A DNA stretch of 64,000 bases from an uncultured Lentisphaerota bacterium (GTDB lineage: Bacteria > Verrucomicrobiota > Kiritimatiellia > CAIQIC01). The DNA lies in the NCBI GenBank assembly GCA_903896925.1, contig CAITZM010000128.1, positions 54,027 to 118,026 of the forward strand, read 5' to 3'. This document shows positions 1 through 8,171 of the stretch, piece by piece; the first letter of the stretch is position 1; the number at the start of each line of letters is the position of its first letter. The position numbers and the translations under genes are program-made. A model generated the notes under the pieces. It was not told where the DNA came from, did no database searches, and was given only the letters and a program-made list of their open reading frames with translations.

Positions 1-84
1 GGTCAGCCGGAACTGCTGCGCAAAGAACAGCGCGCCCGAGGCATCGGTATCGTAGAGCTTGACGGTGGTGGCATAGCGGAACAT
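1..84 (-). CDS. Hotdog-fold acyl-CoA thioesterase (4HBT/YbgC type), N-terminal part only
   Basis: The first 28 codons of a gene that runs off the left edge, read from an ATG at 82-84 on the minus strand. The peptide opens MFRYATTVKLYDTDASGALF. The Tyr-Asp-Thr-Asp-x-x-Gly signature followed by a Phe-rich helix start is typical of 4-hydroxybenzoyl-CoA thioesterase-like proteins, where the second Asp acts in catalysis. Family members hydrolyse acyl-CoA thioesters in the cytoplasm, for example in menaquinone synthesis or Tol-Pal-associated functions; which one applies cannot be told from 28 residues. No clear Shine-Dalgarno sequence precedes it. It is the last gene of a minus-strand series that starts near 3.9 kb. 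Confidence 0.6.
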   Translation of the reverse strand, partial: MFRYATTVKLYDTDASGALFFAQQFRLT

Positions 85-158
85 GGCGAAAAACTAGCAA
101 GCGCCCCGCCGCTTGGCGAGTGTCAAAACGGCATCGCAGGAGGTGCCGCGCCAGCCTG

Positions 159-314
159 TCAACCTTTCGCGCGAAAGCCGCCCATCGCATAGACGATGAG
201 ACAGATCAGCAGGATCAGGCCGAGCCCGCTGCCGCCGATGGCCGGGCCACCCACGTAAAACCCGCCGCCGCCGAACACGAGCAGCAGCACAATGATGAGT
301 AATAGTATATTCAT
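159..314 (-). CDS. Small DUF3309-like membrane protein (51 aa)
   Basis: A 51-residue product starting MNILLLIIVLLLVFGGGGFY and ending in GGFRAKG. It has two hydrophobic stretches (about residues 2-14 and 31-44) separated by a Gly-rich loop. This pattern matches the DUF3309 family of roughly 50-residue inner-membrane proteins found in many Gram-negative genomes, often near stress genes; their function is unknown. The gene lies 66 bp beyond the FecR-LamG stop. The assignment rests on size, hydropathy and the Gly-rich centre only. Confidence 0.65.
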   Translation of the reverse strand: MNILLLIIVLLLVFGGGGFYVGGPAIGGSGLGLILLICLIVYAMGGFRAKG

Positions 315-347
315 GGCTGTAAATTAACCCGCTGAAGCAGCGCCTGC

Positions 348-367
348 CATGGGGTCATCACCCCATG
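348..367 (-). terminator. Hairpin after the FecR-LamG gene, possible terminator
   Basis: Perfect 7-bp arms (CATGGGG/CCCCATG) with a 6-base loop, 13 bp past the stop codon at 381. No T-run follows on the minus strand, so it is at most a weak intrinsic terminator or an mRNA 3'-end stabiliser. Confidence 0.3.
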
Positions 368-380
368 CGGGCCGCGCGGT

Positions 381-1931
381 TCAGATTCCGACGCCGGCGG
401 ACACTTGTGTTTCGGATGGACCGCCGTTGAGGAGCGCCTTGATCTGCTGCGGCGCGAGGGCGCGTCCGGTGACGCCAAATTCATCCAACTCGCCATGAAA
501 GTGTTCCGGGCTGCCGAGGCGGCGACCCAACCAGACGACATCGCTGGCCGGGGTCTTGCCTCTTTCCTTCGGGTGCTTGGGCAGGGCAGGCGTGGTGGAA
601 CCTTCCAGCCGCCCGTCCACGTATTGTTTCACGTGCATTTTGCCGCGGCCATGCGGCACGAACACCACAGCCACATGATGCCATTGGCCGTCGCGCAGCT
701 TGGTGGAACCGACAGCGGCGGCGTGTCCATATTCCGTGCGCAACGCGCCGAGCGTGCCCGCAGCGGGATCGGTGTTCCAAGCGATGTGGACGGGTGTCCC
801 CCGACCCTTGCCGCCACCGGAGGACCAGGCCGCCATCGCGCCAGCCCCGGACAGCGAAGCCGCGGCGGGCACCCGCGCCCAAAAGGTGACGGTATGCTGC
901 GCATTGTGCGTCAGGCCATGTGCCGCCACCTGTTTTTCGAAGCGCCCGTCGAACTTCAGCGCGTTGGCAAAACGCTTCGCGACTGGAACGGGCGTCGCCT
1001 GCGGCGCGGCGGGCGCCACCGGCACGGTCACTGACGGCGGCGCAACGCGCGCGGCCCCCGGCTTGCCGGTCGTTTGCTCCCTGCGGGCCAGGCGGGCCAG
1101 CCCCTTGAACTTGGGCTTGGCGTGCCGGATTTCCGCACTGCCGCCGCGGCCGAACTGGCGCGACTGGTCTGCGGTCAGCACAAGGGCCGGCTGTTCGTGG
1201 GCCTCGCCGCCGCGCGCGGTCGCCTGGACCTTGCCCTTGTGCACATAGACCTCCGTAGCGCTGCCGGGCTTGGCAACCACGCTGAACTCCGTGCCGAGGT
1301 CCACAACATCGACATCAGGATTGGAGACACGGAAGCCGATGGCCTCCGTAGGCACGACGGCGCTTACCGTGCCTTGCGGCAGTGTCGCGTCCCACGCCGA
1401 GTTCAAGACAAGCGAGGCCGGCCCTTCCAGCGTCACCTGCGCGCCGCAGTCGAAGGTGATCTCGGCCACGCCCTGCACCAGTTCCAGCCGCCGTCCGCGC
1501 TCCAGCTGGTCCCCGGGTTCCAGCGCGGCGGAAGGCTTGGCCCAGACGCAGTCCTTCAGGTCCGTGACCTGCGCCACATAGTCCTGGGTTTCCAAATCAC
1601 CGGCGGCAACGGCGGTTTCGCGCGCGGAAAAGTCAGGCATCAGGAACACCGCCAGCGCCGCCGCGGCCGCCGCGAGAGCAGCGGCGCCCCACCCCAAAAC
1701 CGGCCGCCGCCAGAAAGGCCGCACAGCGTCCGGCGCTTCCGCCCGCATTTCGCCAGCGTACTGGCACAGGCTCGCGGAGAGCCCGGCAAAGCGCACATAA
1801 AAACGCCGCGCCTCTTCCGACGCCGCGAGCTTTTCAGCCAGGCGCAGCCGCTGGGCCTCGGTCAGCGTGCCATCGGCGAGCGCATTGCACAGCTCCGTCA
1901 ACTCCAGGATTTCTGGATCGGCCAGCTTCAT
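381..1931 (-). CDS. FecR-like membrane protein with C-terminal LamG domain
   Basis: 516 residues. Residues 1-70 are a cytoplasmic helical segment with ELCNALADGTL, the pattern that precedes FecR domains in Planctomycetes and Verrucomicrobia. One transmembrane helix lies at about 78-98. A FecR domain (about 155-255) contains GFRVSNPDVDVVDLGTEFSV. A Pro/Ala-rich linker follows, then a LamG/concanavalin-type beta-sandwich (about 340-510) with DGQWHHVAVVF and GELDEFGV. FecR proteins commonly hold or control a partner ECF sigma factor; the LamG domain would sit in the periplasm and may bind glycans (inference). The ATG at 1929-1931 overlaps the sigma-factor stop as ATGA, which implies translational coupling and decides the start over an upstream in-frame ATG. 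Confidence 0.85.
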   Translation of the reverse strand: MKLADPEILELTELCNALADGTLTEAQRLRLAEKLAASEEARRFYVRFAGLSASLCQYAGEMRAEAPDAVRPFWRRPVLGWGAAALAAAAAALAVFLMPDFSARETAVAAGDLETQDYVAQVTDLKDCVWAKPSAALEPGDQLERGRRLELVQGVAEITFDCGAQVTLEGPASLVLNSAWDATLPQGTVSAVVPTEAIGFRVSNPDVDVVDLGTEFSVVAKPGSATEVYVHKGKVQATARGGEAHEQPALVLTADQSRQFGRGGSAEIRHAKPKFKGLARLARREQTTGKPGAARVAPPSVTVPVAPAAPQATPVPVAKRFANALKFDGRFEKQVAAHGLTHNAQHTVTFWARVPAAASLSGAGAMAAWSSGGGKGRGTPVHIAWNTDPAAGTLGALRTEYGHAAAVGSTKLRDGQWHHVAVVFVPHGRGKMHVKQYVDGRLEGSTTPALPKHPKERGKTPASDVVWLGRRLGSPEHFHGELDEFGVTGRALAPQQIKALLNGGPSETQVSAGVGI

Positions 1932-2476
1932 GACACCACCTCGGATGCGAGCTGGTTGCCGACGCAATCCAGGAGCAGCTTGCGGATGCGGCCGAGCGCC
2001 TTATAGGCCGCCACGAGCGTACGGCCCGAGCGGCGCGCCGCCGCCTCCACGCCGCTGCCGGGCTCATAGCGCGAAAGCACCAGCTCCCGGTCGCGCGCGT
2101 GCAGCTTTTTCAGGCACTGGTCCAGCGCCTCGTGCCGCTGGTCGGTTTCATGGCGCAGTTCCAGCGCCGTATGGGCCACGGCGGCCAGCACGGTGTCGTC
2201 GAACACGACCTTGGAACGCGCGTACTTCTGCCGTGCGGCCCGCACGCGCCACCAGGCGATCTGGCAGGCCCAGGCCACGAAATCGGTATCCGGCTCGAAC
2301 TCGGCAAACTTTTCGCAGATGACCAGGTTGGTTTCCTGCAGCAGATCCTCGGCATCGTGACGGTCGGGCACCAGCGTGTAGAGGTAGGAAAAGATCCGCC
2401 GCTGATGCTGCGTGAGGAGCAGCATCAACTGCTTGTTGCGCTCCGCGTCGTCCCGCCAGCTGGAGTTGCCGTTCAT
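1928..2476 (-). CDS. ECF RNA polymerase sigma factor
   Basis: 182 residues from the ATG at 2476. Region sigma-2 is clear at about residues 20-88 (RRIFSYLYTLVPDRHDAEDL followed by LQETN), and a sigma-4 helix-turn-helix lies at about 120-175 (LSRYEPGSGVEAAARRSGRT). The Trp-rich stretch ACQIAWWRVRAARQKYAR fits the Rhodopirellula/Verrucomicrobium type of ECF factor that is paired with FecR-LamG proteins. An earlier TTG at 2497 is possible, but the ATG has a purine-rich AAGAGAG upstream. It is coupled to the FecR-LamG gene by ATGA. Its regulon is unknown; control of glycan-use genes is a plausible but untested inference. Confidence 0.9.
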   Translation of the reverse strand: MNGNSSWRDDAERNKQLMLLLTQHQRRIFSYLYTLVPDRHDAEDLLQETNLVICEKFAEFEPDTDFVAWACQIAWWRVRAARQKYARSKVVFDDTVLAAVAHTALELRHETDQRHEALDQCLKKLHARDRELVLSRYEPGSGVEAAARRSGRTLVAAYKALGRIRKLLLDCVGNQLASEVVS

Positions 2477-2504
2477 GAAGGCTCTCTTACCACACAACGA
2501 AAAC

Positions 2505-2535
2505 TGGCGCCAGCGGGCTCCGCCCGCCGGCGCCA
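2505..2535 (-). terminator. Strong intrinsic terminator of the His/Lys-rich protein gene
   Basis: A near-perfect stem with two 14-base arms (one mismatch) and a 3-base loop, GC-rich. On the minus strand AGTTTTCGTTG follows. It lies between the stop at 2560 and the sigma-factor start at 2476, so it separates the two transcripts. Confidence 0.75.
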
Positions 2536-2559
2536 GGCTCTTCGGCCCGCGAGCGGCGG

Positions 2560-3084
2560 TCAGGTGCCCTGACCGAGGCTCTTGCCCGCCTTCGCACCCT
2601 TGCCTTGCTTGTGGTGCTTCGCGTGCTTGACCTCGATCTTCACGACCTGTTTGCCTTCCAACGTCAGCCGGACGTGGTCGCCCACCTTCACCGCGGAGAG
2701 CTGACCCTTGCCACCCTTATGCGCATGCTTGCCGCCCTGCTTGGCCGTTGCTGCGCCCGTCGCGCCCTGCGCATGGCCGTGTTTCTTCCCGTGCTTCTTC
2801 TCGATGTGCACGTTGGCGGCAACGGTGAAAGTTTTCGTCTTGTGCTTCTTCACCTTCTCGATGGTGATGGAGCCCGAGCTGACGGCGGTGACGACGCCAT
2901 GAGGGTGGTGCTCGCGATGCTTCTTGCCGGCCACATGCACACCGCTGCTGCTGGCCGCCACAACGTTCGTCGTCGCCGGCTGGCTGCCATGGTTTTTCTT
3001 GCCCTTGGCGAACGCGGTGGAACCGCCCGCCGCCACGGTGGCGGCTATCACCAAGACCAACATGCGTTGTATTTTGTTCATCAT
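2560..3084 (-). CDS. Secreted His/Lys-rich protein, DUF5666-like
   Basis: 174 residues with a Sec signal peptide (MMNKIQRMLVLVIAATVAAG, cleavage near AFA-K). The mature part is extremely basic and His-rich (KKHREHHPHG, KKHGKKHGHA, GKHAHKGGKG, KHAKHHKQGK). Between the basic stretches are two beta-strand-like pieces, GVVTAVSSGSITIEKV and VKVGDHVRLTLEGKQVVKIE, which resemble the small OB/barrel-like DUF5666 repeats. The His clusters could bind metal ions and the positive charge could bind anionic polymers; neither is shown. GGAG lies just upstream of the ATG. It follows the Lys/Glu-rich gene after 23 bp and ends before a strong terminator. Confidence 0.7.
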   Translation of the reverse strand: MMNKIQRMLVLVIAATVAAGGSTAFAKGKKNHGSQPATTNVVAASSSGVHVAGKKHREHHPHGVVTAVSSGSITIEKVKKHKTKTFTVAANVHIEKKHGKKHGHAQGATGAATAKQGGKHAHKGGKGQLSAVKVGDHVRLTLEGKQVVKIEVKHAKHHKQGKGAKAGKSLGQGT

Positions 3085-3107
3085 CTTTGCTCCGTTGTTG
3101 CGGGGGC

Positions 3108-3899
3108 TTACTTCGTCTCGAAATACTTGTTGAGCAGGTCGTTGTACAGCGCCTGGTCGGCGGCGCGCTGGGCCTCGCTCAGGTTGCCCGTGGCGAGGGT
3201 TTTCTTCAGGTCCAGCATTTTGTGGAGATCGCCGAGGAAGGCGCGCGCATCCTGGCGCGGCAGATTTTCGTCGCCCAGTTTTTGCGCGATGTCGTTCTTG
3301 AGCAGGATGTTTTTGCCGAGCCGGTACACCGGCTTCGTGATGCCATCGGCGTCGTGCTTTTCGGCGAAGATATTCAGGCTGGCCTCGTCGAGCTGCTGAT
3401 GCAACTGCTTGGCCTCGTCCTTGGTCACCTTGCCGTCGGCATTCATCGCCTTTTGCAGGGACTCGATGGACTTCTGCTGGCTGGAGAGCTTGGTGATCTC
3501 GGCGGGCGTCAGGTAGCCCTTCTTGATGCCTTCGTCGATCCGCTTGGCCTGGTGCCCTTGGCGCGTTTCGGTGCGTTCGTTGACCCGCTCCGCGCGCGGC
3601 TCCTTGGGTTCGGCTTTCTTCTCCTTGCCGGCCTCGTTCTTTTCCTTGGCGTCCGCTTTTTTCTCCTTGGTGGCTTCGTTTTTCACCTTGGCGTCCGCCT
3701 TCTTCTCCTTGACCACCTCTTTCTTCTCGGCCTTTTTCTCCTTGCCCGCCTCGGCATTGCCGTGCTTGACCGCCTTGCCGGCTTCGTCCTTCTCTTTGCC
3801 GGGCTTGTCGGCGTCATCTTTATCCTTGGCCAGCGCGACGGTCTGCCCTGCCGTGAGGAGAATGGCGGTCAATAAAGCGAGGTATGCCGGAGTCTTCAT
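3108..3899 (-). CDS. Secreted Lys/Glu-rich repeat protein, unknown function
   Basis: 263 residues from the ATG at 3899, chosen because a signal peptide starts there (MKTPAYLALLTAILLTAG, cleavage near ALA-K) with GAAAGG upstream. Residues about 25-115 are a charged low-complexity region of imperfect repeats such as KEKKADAKVKNEA and KEKKADAKEKNEA. The C-terminal 145 residues form an ordered helical domain (GYLTPAEITKLSSQQKSIES, MNADGKVTKDEAKQLHQQLD). The NADGKVTKDEA segment resembles an EF-hand-like Asp-rich loop. I do not recognise a family. Two neighbouring basic secreted proteins suggest a periplasmic or surface role, for example binding polyanions (inference). Confidence 0.7.
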   Translation of the reverse strand: MKTPAYLALLTAILLTAGQTVALAKDKDDADKPGKEKDEAGKAVKHGNAEAGKEKKAEKKEVVKEKKADAKVKNEATKEKKADAKEKNEAGKEKKAEPKEPRAERVNERTETRQGHQAKRIDEGIKKGYLTPAEITKLSSQQKSIESLQKAMNADGKVTKDEAKQLHQQLDEASLNIFAEKHDADGITKPVYRLGKNILLKNDIAQKLGDENLPRQDARAFLGDLHKMLDLKKTLATGNLSEAQRAADQALYNDLLNKYFETK

Positions 3900-4033
3900 G
3901 CTGTTCTGCCTTTCGGTTGTTTTCTGCGTCTTCATGATTGCGGCCTTCACAAGGGTAATAGCGCAGCCCCGCCCGCTTAGGACATCTTTTTTCGGCGAGC
4001 TTCAAAAATATGCGCCGGCCCCGGCGCCGTACT

Positions 4034-4078
4034 CCAAGCCTTGGCAGCCGGAAACGCTGTTTTTCCAAGGCTTGGAAA
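4034..4078. repeat. TTCCAA/TTGGAA palindrome array (2 units)
   Basis: Two palindromes in the divergent intergenic region: CCAAGCCTTGG at 4034-4044 and TTTCCAAGGCTTGGAAA at 4062-4078. Their centres are 31 bp apart, the same pitch as in the arrays at 20.2, 28.2 and 57.2 kb. They lie 53 bp before the start of the plus-strand glycosidase gene. Confidence 0.8.
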
Positions 4079-4130
4079 CCTCCCGCTCAACAACCTTTGC
4101 GCGCGGCGGAATATATGTTTTCATGGGCGT

Positions 4131-6131
4131 ATGAAAAGGTTTTTCGTCCTGCTCGTGGCCCTGGCGCTGTGTCGCGCCGACGCGGCCATGATCTTCCATG
4201 ATGATTTCGAACAGGCCTCGACCGCGAGCCCGCCGCCGGGCTGGACGATGTGGGGCGCGGACCAATACAAGAAGCCAGCCAACTACACGCGCGACACGAC
4301 CCAGGCTCACGGCGGACAGGCGAGCTTCCGCATTCATCATCCGGCGGGCACGGGCGGCTACATCGTGTCGTCGCCGGCGCGCGCGCTGCGGCCGCAGGCG
4401 GCGACGCAGCTCACGCTGAAATTCTGGGCGCGCGCGGAGCAGCCGGGCCCGGCGCAGTTCCGCTGGACGGCGTACCGCGACCTCCAGCCGTTCGTGGAGG
4501 CGCCGTCGCCGGGGATGTTCAAGTTCGAGGCCGGCGGCGAGTGGAGGGAATTCACGTATACGGTGCGCGAGGGACTCGACCTATTCGCCGATCAAAGCCG
4601 GTACCTGTTGCTCACGTTCGCGGCCGCGACCGACACGAAGGACGAGCGGACGCTGTGGATTGACGACGTGCGCGTCACCGAGGAACCCGATCCCCAACCC
4701 GTGCACTTGATCAACGACGAGACGGTACCGCACGCCGCGCTCGAACACCGTTTGCAACCGGGCGAACGCTTGGAGTTTTCCGTGGACGCGACAAGGCGGC
4801 TGCGCAGGGCGACCCAGGAGGTGGGCGGCGTGTCGTTCCATCGCGTCTGCGGCTGGACGGGGCAGCCCTTCAACCGGCAGGGCGACTACACGCTCGCGCC
4901 GGCGCTGGAGTCCGCGATCCGCGACCTGCATATGCCCATGACGCGCATCTACGCGGTGGGCGACGAGCCGTTCGGCGTCGAACGGTCGCTCGACAAGGTC
5001 GCCGAGCTGTGCCGCCGCGTCGGCATGCCGCAAGAGAAATGCGTGGTGGAGTTCGAGCGGCAGGGCGCAGAGACGATGCTGACGCCGGAGACGTGGGCGC
5101 GCGGCGTGGCGTACTCGCTGCGCAGCGGCTACAAGTTCCATCACTGGGAAATCGCCAACGAGCCCTATACTTCCCTCTGGGGCCACGGCCAGGCGTTCCC
5201 GACGGCGGATGCGTTCAGCGAACACTTCAAGGACGTCGCGCGCGCCATCCGCGCCGTGGATCCGCAGGCACAGCTCGGCGTGGACATTCATCCGACCAAT
5301 GTGAAATGGGGCAACTATCTCCTGAAGCAGCTCGCCGGCCATTACGATTTCGTCGCGCCGCACTATTACTGCGGCGCGAACCTGCACCAGCTGCCCTTCG
5401 AGGAGATTGCGCTCACCGAGAACTACCGGCTGCTGGACCGGGCGCTGCGCGCGCAGGCGCTGCTCCGCGCCTACAACCCCGGCAGAGACGTCTACCTGTA
5501 CGACACCGAATGGGGCATGATCTGCCACACGCCCGGCGGCAAGGTGGCCGACGAGGAGCCGCGCAACGCGAACATCATCGGCACGCTGCACCGCGCTGTG
5601 CGGCTGATCTACTACGCCCGCGAGGACATCCTGCGCGGCGCGAGCAGCTGGCAGATGCTGAACAAACTCCGAGCGCCCGGTTTCGGCATCCTCGCGCAGG
5701 AGGCGCCGGAGCAGCGGTTCATGCTCTACTGGCTCTACTACTACTTCAACCGCCACGTCGGCGAGTGGGCGCTGGCCACCGACGGCACCGCGCCTTTTCA
5801 CCAACCCAAGCTCGCCGCCGACCGCGCGCAGTTCAGCGGCCCGCTGACGCCGGTGCTGGCGACCTTGAGCAAGGACGAGCGCGAACTCTATCTGGTCATC
5901 GCCAACGGCTCATGGACAAGGTCGGTGCCGTGCCGCGTGCAGTTGCGAAATTTTGTAGCGGCCCGCGCGACGGGCGTGCTGCTTTCCAGTGACCAGCTCG
6001 ACGGCCCGCCGCTGCTCGACAAGAAAGAAGACGCCGTCACCAACTTCCCGCTCGCCTACGCCGGCGACGAGGTGACCTGCACCCTCCCCGCCCACGCCGT
6101 GCTCTTTGTGACCTTGCAGAACGGGAAGTAG
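4131..6131 (+). CDS. Secreted clan GH-A type glycosidase with N-terminal carbohydrate-binding-like domain
   Basis: 666 residues with a signal peptide (MKRFFVLLVALALCRADA). Residues about 20-185 form a jelly-roll like a CBM4/CBM16-type domain (FHDDFEQAS at the start, LWIDDVRV at the end). The rest is a TIM-barrel protein with a C-terminal beta-sandwich. The likely acid/base is Glu344 in HHWEIANEP and the likely nucleophile is Glu460 in YLYDTEWGM; NEP plus a late Glu is the clan GH-A arrangement (GH39, GH51, GH79 and relatives). Substrate specificity cannot be assigned. The ATG at 4131 was chosen because the longer frame upstream only translates the palindrome array. It is the only plus-strand gene at this end and is convergent with the sulfatase operon. 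Confidence 0.75.
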   Translation: MKRFFVLLVALALCRADAAMIFHDDFEQASTASPPPGWTMWGADQYKKPANYTRDTTQAHGGQASFRIHHPAGTGGYIVSSPARALRPQAATQLTLKFWARAEQPGPAQFRWTAYRDLQPFVEAPSPGMFKFEAGGEWREFTYTVREGLDLFADQSRYLLLTFAAATDTKDERTLWIDDVRVTEEPDPQPVHLINDETVPHAALEHRLQPGERLEFSVDATRRLRRATQEVGGVSFHRVCGWTGQPFNRQGDYTLAPALESAIRDLHMPMTRIYAVGDEPFGVERSLDKVAELCRRVGMPQEKCVVEFERQGAETMLTPETWARGVAYSLRSGYKFHHWEIANEPYTSLWGHGQAFPTADAFSEHFKDVARAIRAVDPQAQLGVDIHPTNVKWGNYLLKQLAGHYDFVAPHYYCGANLHQLPFEEIALTENYRLLDRALRAQALLRAYNPGRDVYLYDTEWGMICHTPGGKVADEEPRNANIIGTLHRAVRLIYYAREDILRGASSWQMLNKLRAPGFGILAQEAPEQRFMLYWLYYYFNRHVGEWALATDGTAPFHQPKLAADRAQFSGPLTPVLATLSKDERELYLVIANGSWTRSVPCRVQLRNFVAARATGVLLSSDQLDGPPLLDKKEDAVTNFPLAYAGDEVTCTLPAHAVLFVTLQNGK

Positions 6132-6267
6132 ACGCTGACTATCACAAAGCCTTCTGAAAACCGAAATTGGCAGCGCGAGTGATGCTACGCGACGGACTAC
6201 TGGTCGAGCAGACGCTTCGCCGCGTGCCCATGGCGCGGCAGACACGGTTCAGTGAATATCGTGAACC

Positions 6268-6408
6268 GGCTGGCCTAGCTGGGAGCGGCGGCTTTCCAGC
6301 CGCCGCAGGGAGCACAGCGGACCCCACCCTCGCTCACACTGCGCGGGTGGTTTTGCGGTGAGGGTGTGCGGTTACGGCGGCAGGAGTGCCGCCGCTCCTG
6401 GCCAGCCA
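6268..6408. mobile_element. MITE-like element with hairpin ends (copy 1)
   Basis: About 141 bp bounded by inverted ends: GGCTGGCC and GAGCGGCGGC on the left, CCGCCGCTCCTGGCCAGCC on the right. Each end also folds as its own hairpin (GCGGCGGCT/AGCCGCCGC at 6285-6306; CGGCGGC/GCCGCCG at 6375-6394). A second copy with the same end design lies at 54342-54470. There is no coding capacity. It lies between two convergent transcription units, so its hairpins may also act as terminators. Confidence 0.5.
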
Positions 6409-6409
6409 A

Positions 6410-6671
6410 CCGAGAAACCTAGCTTCGGCCTTCGGGAACCTTGCCCCCCCTGATGAACTTGCCCAAGTCTTGGAAAATCAAGGAGTCCCATGCTTCAGCC
6501 CTTGTTTCGTTTCCGACGGCACGGGAACACGCACAGAATCAACAGCGCACGGCGCGAATCTCAGCGTTCCGTTATGGAGGGCACGTCCACCCTCCGTGCT
6601 GATCCGTGTTCATCCGTGGCTAACTCTGTCTTCGCCTTGGCGTACTTGGCGCCTTGGCGGTGAACGCGGCT
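6410..6671. other. Non-coding stretch between convergent genes
   Basis: No gene seen. It holds one palindrome of the TTCCAA family (CCAAGTCTTGG at 6463-6473), a GGAGGGCACGTCCACCCTCC inverted repeat near 6577-6596, and a low-complexity run of similar words (ATCCGTGTTCATCCGTGG, then TTGGCGTACTTGGCGCCTTG) at about 6601-6661. The last directly abuts the stop of the first sulfatase. This looks like accumulated repeat debris. Confidence 0.5.
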
Positions 6672-8171
6672 TCACGACTCCGTGGCCATCACGCGCAGTT
6701 CGGCGCCGGTGACGCGCTTGCCCTTTTTGCCTCCCGGCACGACGGCGGGGTTGTAATTCGCGTTCGGCGTGGGCATCTGCGCGCCGACGGAGGCGCGCCA
6801 GGCGTGCAGCTTGGCGCGCAGTTCGGCGACCTTCTCCGGTTTATCCTTCGCCAGGTCGCGCGCTTCGCCCAAGTCGTCCTTGAGGTTGTAGAGCTCGCAG
6901 TTCATGTCCTCGTAGAACTCGATCAGCTTCCAATCGCCGGCGCGCACCGCCCCAAACGGGCGGACGCGAGGCGGGACGCCGCCCCAATAATGCGGGTAGT
7001 GCCAATAAAGCGCGTCGCGCGCCGGCACGCCGGCCTGCCTGAGCAGCGGTACGAGGCTGACGCCATCCACCGCGCCCGGCAGCGGCACGCCCGCGATTTC
7101 CAGCAGCGTCGGGAAGAAGTCGATGCTGCACACCGGCGTGGCGCAGGTCGCCCCGGGCTGGGTCACGCCGGGCCACTTGACGATCAGCGGCTCGCGGGCG
7201 CCGCCCTCGTAGGGGAAGCATTTGCCCGCGCGCAGCGGCGAGTTGCACGTCGCCTGCGGCCAGAGCCCCCCGTTATCGCCGGTGAACACGACAACGGTGT
7301 TTTCGGCCAGGCCGAGCGTTTCGAGCTGGCGCAGAACCCGGCCAACGCTCTCGTCCATACTTTCGATCATCGCGGCGTAGGCCGCATTCTTCTGCTCGTC
7401 CACCGGTGTCTTCGCCTTGTACTTGGCGAGCTTGTCGGGTTTCGCCATCAGCGGCGTGTGCACCGCGTAGTGCGCGAAGTAGAGGAAGAACGGCCTGGTC
7501 TTGTTCGCGGCGATGAATTTCTCCGCCTCGTCGGTCAGTTGGTCGGTCAGGTAGTCACCTTCCTTGCCGCCGCGCTCGGCGAGGCCGGGCACGCGGTGGC
7601 CATTTTTCTCCGCGCCGAACGGCCAGAAGTAGGACGCCGGATGCCCGATGTCACCGCCCGCGACGTTTACGTCAAAGCCGTGATGCTGCGGGAAATAGTC
7701 AGGTCCGCCGAGGTGCCACTTGCCGATCGCGCCCGTCGTGTAGCCGGCTCCCTTCAGCGCCTTCGCCATCGTCGTCTCGGTCAGCGGCAGAAATTTCTGC
7801 CACTCGGGGATGGTGAGCTTCTGCGACGGCCGGTTGCCCTCGCCCGAGATCCAGTCGGTGATGTGCAGCCGCGCCGGATACTTGCCGGTCATGATGCTCG
7901 CCCGCGTCGGCGAGCAGACCGCGCAGGCCGCGTAGCCATCGGTGAACCGCATCGCGCCCGCGGCAAAACGGTCGAGGTTCGGTGTTTCATGGAACTTGCT
8001 GCCGTAGCAGCCGAGGTCCGCCCAGCCGAGGTCATCGATCAGGATGAAGACAAAGTTCGGCCTGGATGGCTTGTCCGCCACAGCCCGGGCGGAGACGATG
8101 GGAAACAGCACCGCGGCAGCCGCGCCGAGGCCGGCCAGCTTGAGGAAATCACGGCGGTTGGTCTGGTTCAT
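6672..8171 (-). CDS. Sulfatase, family S1, Tat-exported
   Basis: 499 residues. Members of this alkaline-phosphatase superfamily hydrolyse sulfate esters using a formylglycine made from Cys or Ser in C/S-x-P-x-R. Here the motif is Cys86-Ser-Pro-Thr-Arg90 inside AVCSPTRASIMTG. Metal ligands Asp46-Asp47 (LIDDLGW), IGKWHLGG and FTGDNGG are present. The N-terminus has a twin-arginine signal (NRRDFLKLAG), so the protein is probably exported folded. It is the last gene of an eight-sulfatase operon; its ATG overlaps the preceding stop as ATGA (8168-8171). The C-terminus carries a basic GGKKGKR segment. The substrate is not identifiable from sequence alone. Confidence 0.93.
   Translation of the reverse strand: MNQTNRRDFLKLAGLGAAAAVLFPIVSARAVADKPSRPNFVFILIDDLGWADLGCYGSKFHETPNLDRFAAGAMRFTDGYAACAVCSPTRASIMTGKYPARLHITDWISGEGNRPSQKLTIPEWQKFLPLTETTMAKALKGAGYTTGAIGKWHLGGPDYFPQHHGFDVNVAGGDIGHPASYFWPFGAEKNGHRVPGLAERGGKEGDYLTDQLTDEAEKFIAANKTRPFFLYFAHYAVHTPLMAKPDKLAKYKAKTPVDEQKNAAYAAMIESMDESVGRVLRQLETLGLAENTVVVFTGDNGGLWPQATCNSPLRAGKCFPYEGGAREPLIVKWPGVTQPGATCATPVCSIDFFPTLLEIAGVPLPGAVDGVSLVPLLRQAGVPARDALYWHYPHYWGGVPPRVRPFGAVRAGDWKLIEFYEDMNCELYNLKDDLGEARDLAKDKPEKVAELRAKLHAWRASVGAQMPTPNANYNPAVVPGGKKGKRVTGAELRVMATES

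Noticed and set aside
120..302. 60-residue plus-strand frame starting MSKRHRRRCRASLSTFRAKA
   Set aside because: It lies antisense to the small DUF3309-like membrane protein at 159-314, whose hydropathy and family match are much better.
4041..4130. Longer N-terminus for the GH-A type glycosidase
   Set aside because: The extra 30 residues only translate the palindrome array (FPRLGNLP), and a good signal peptide begins at 4131.
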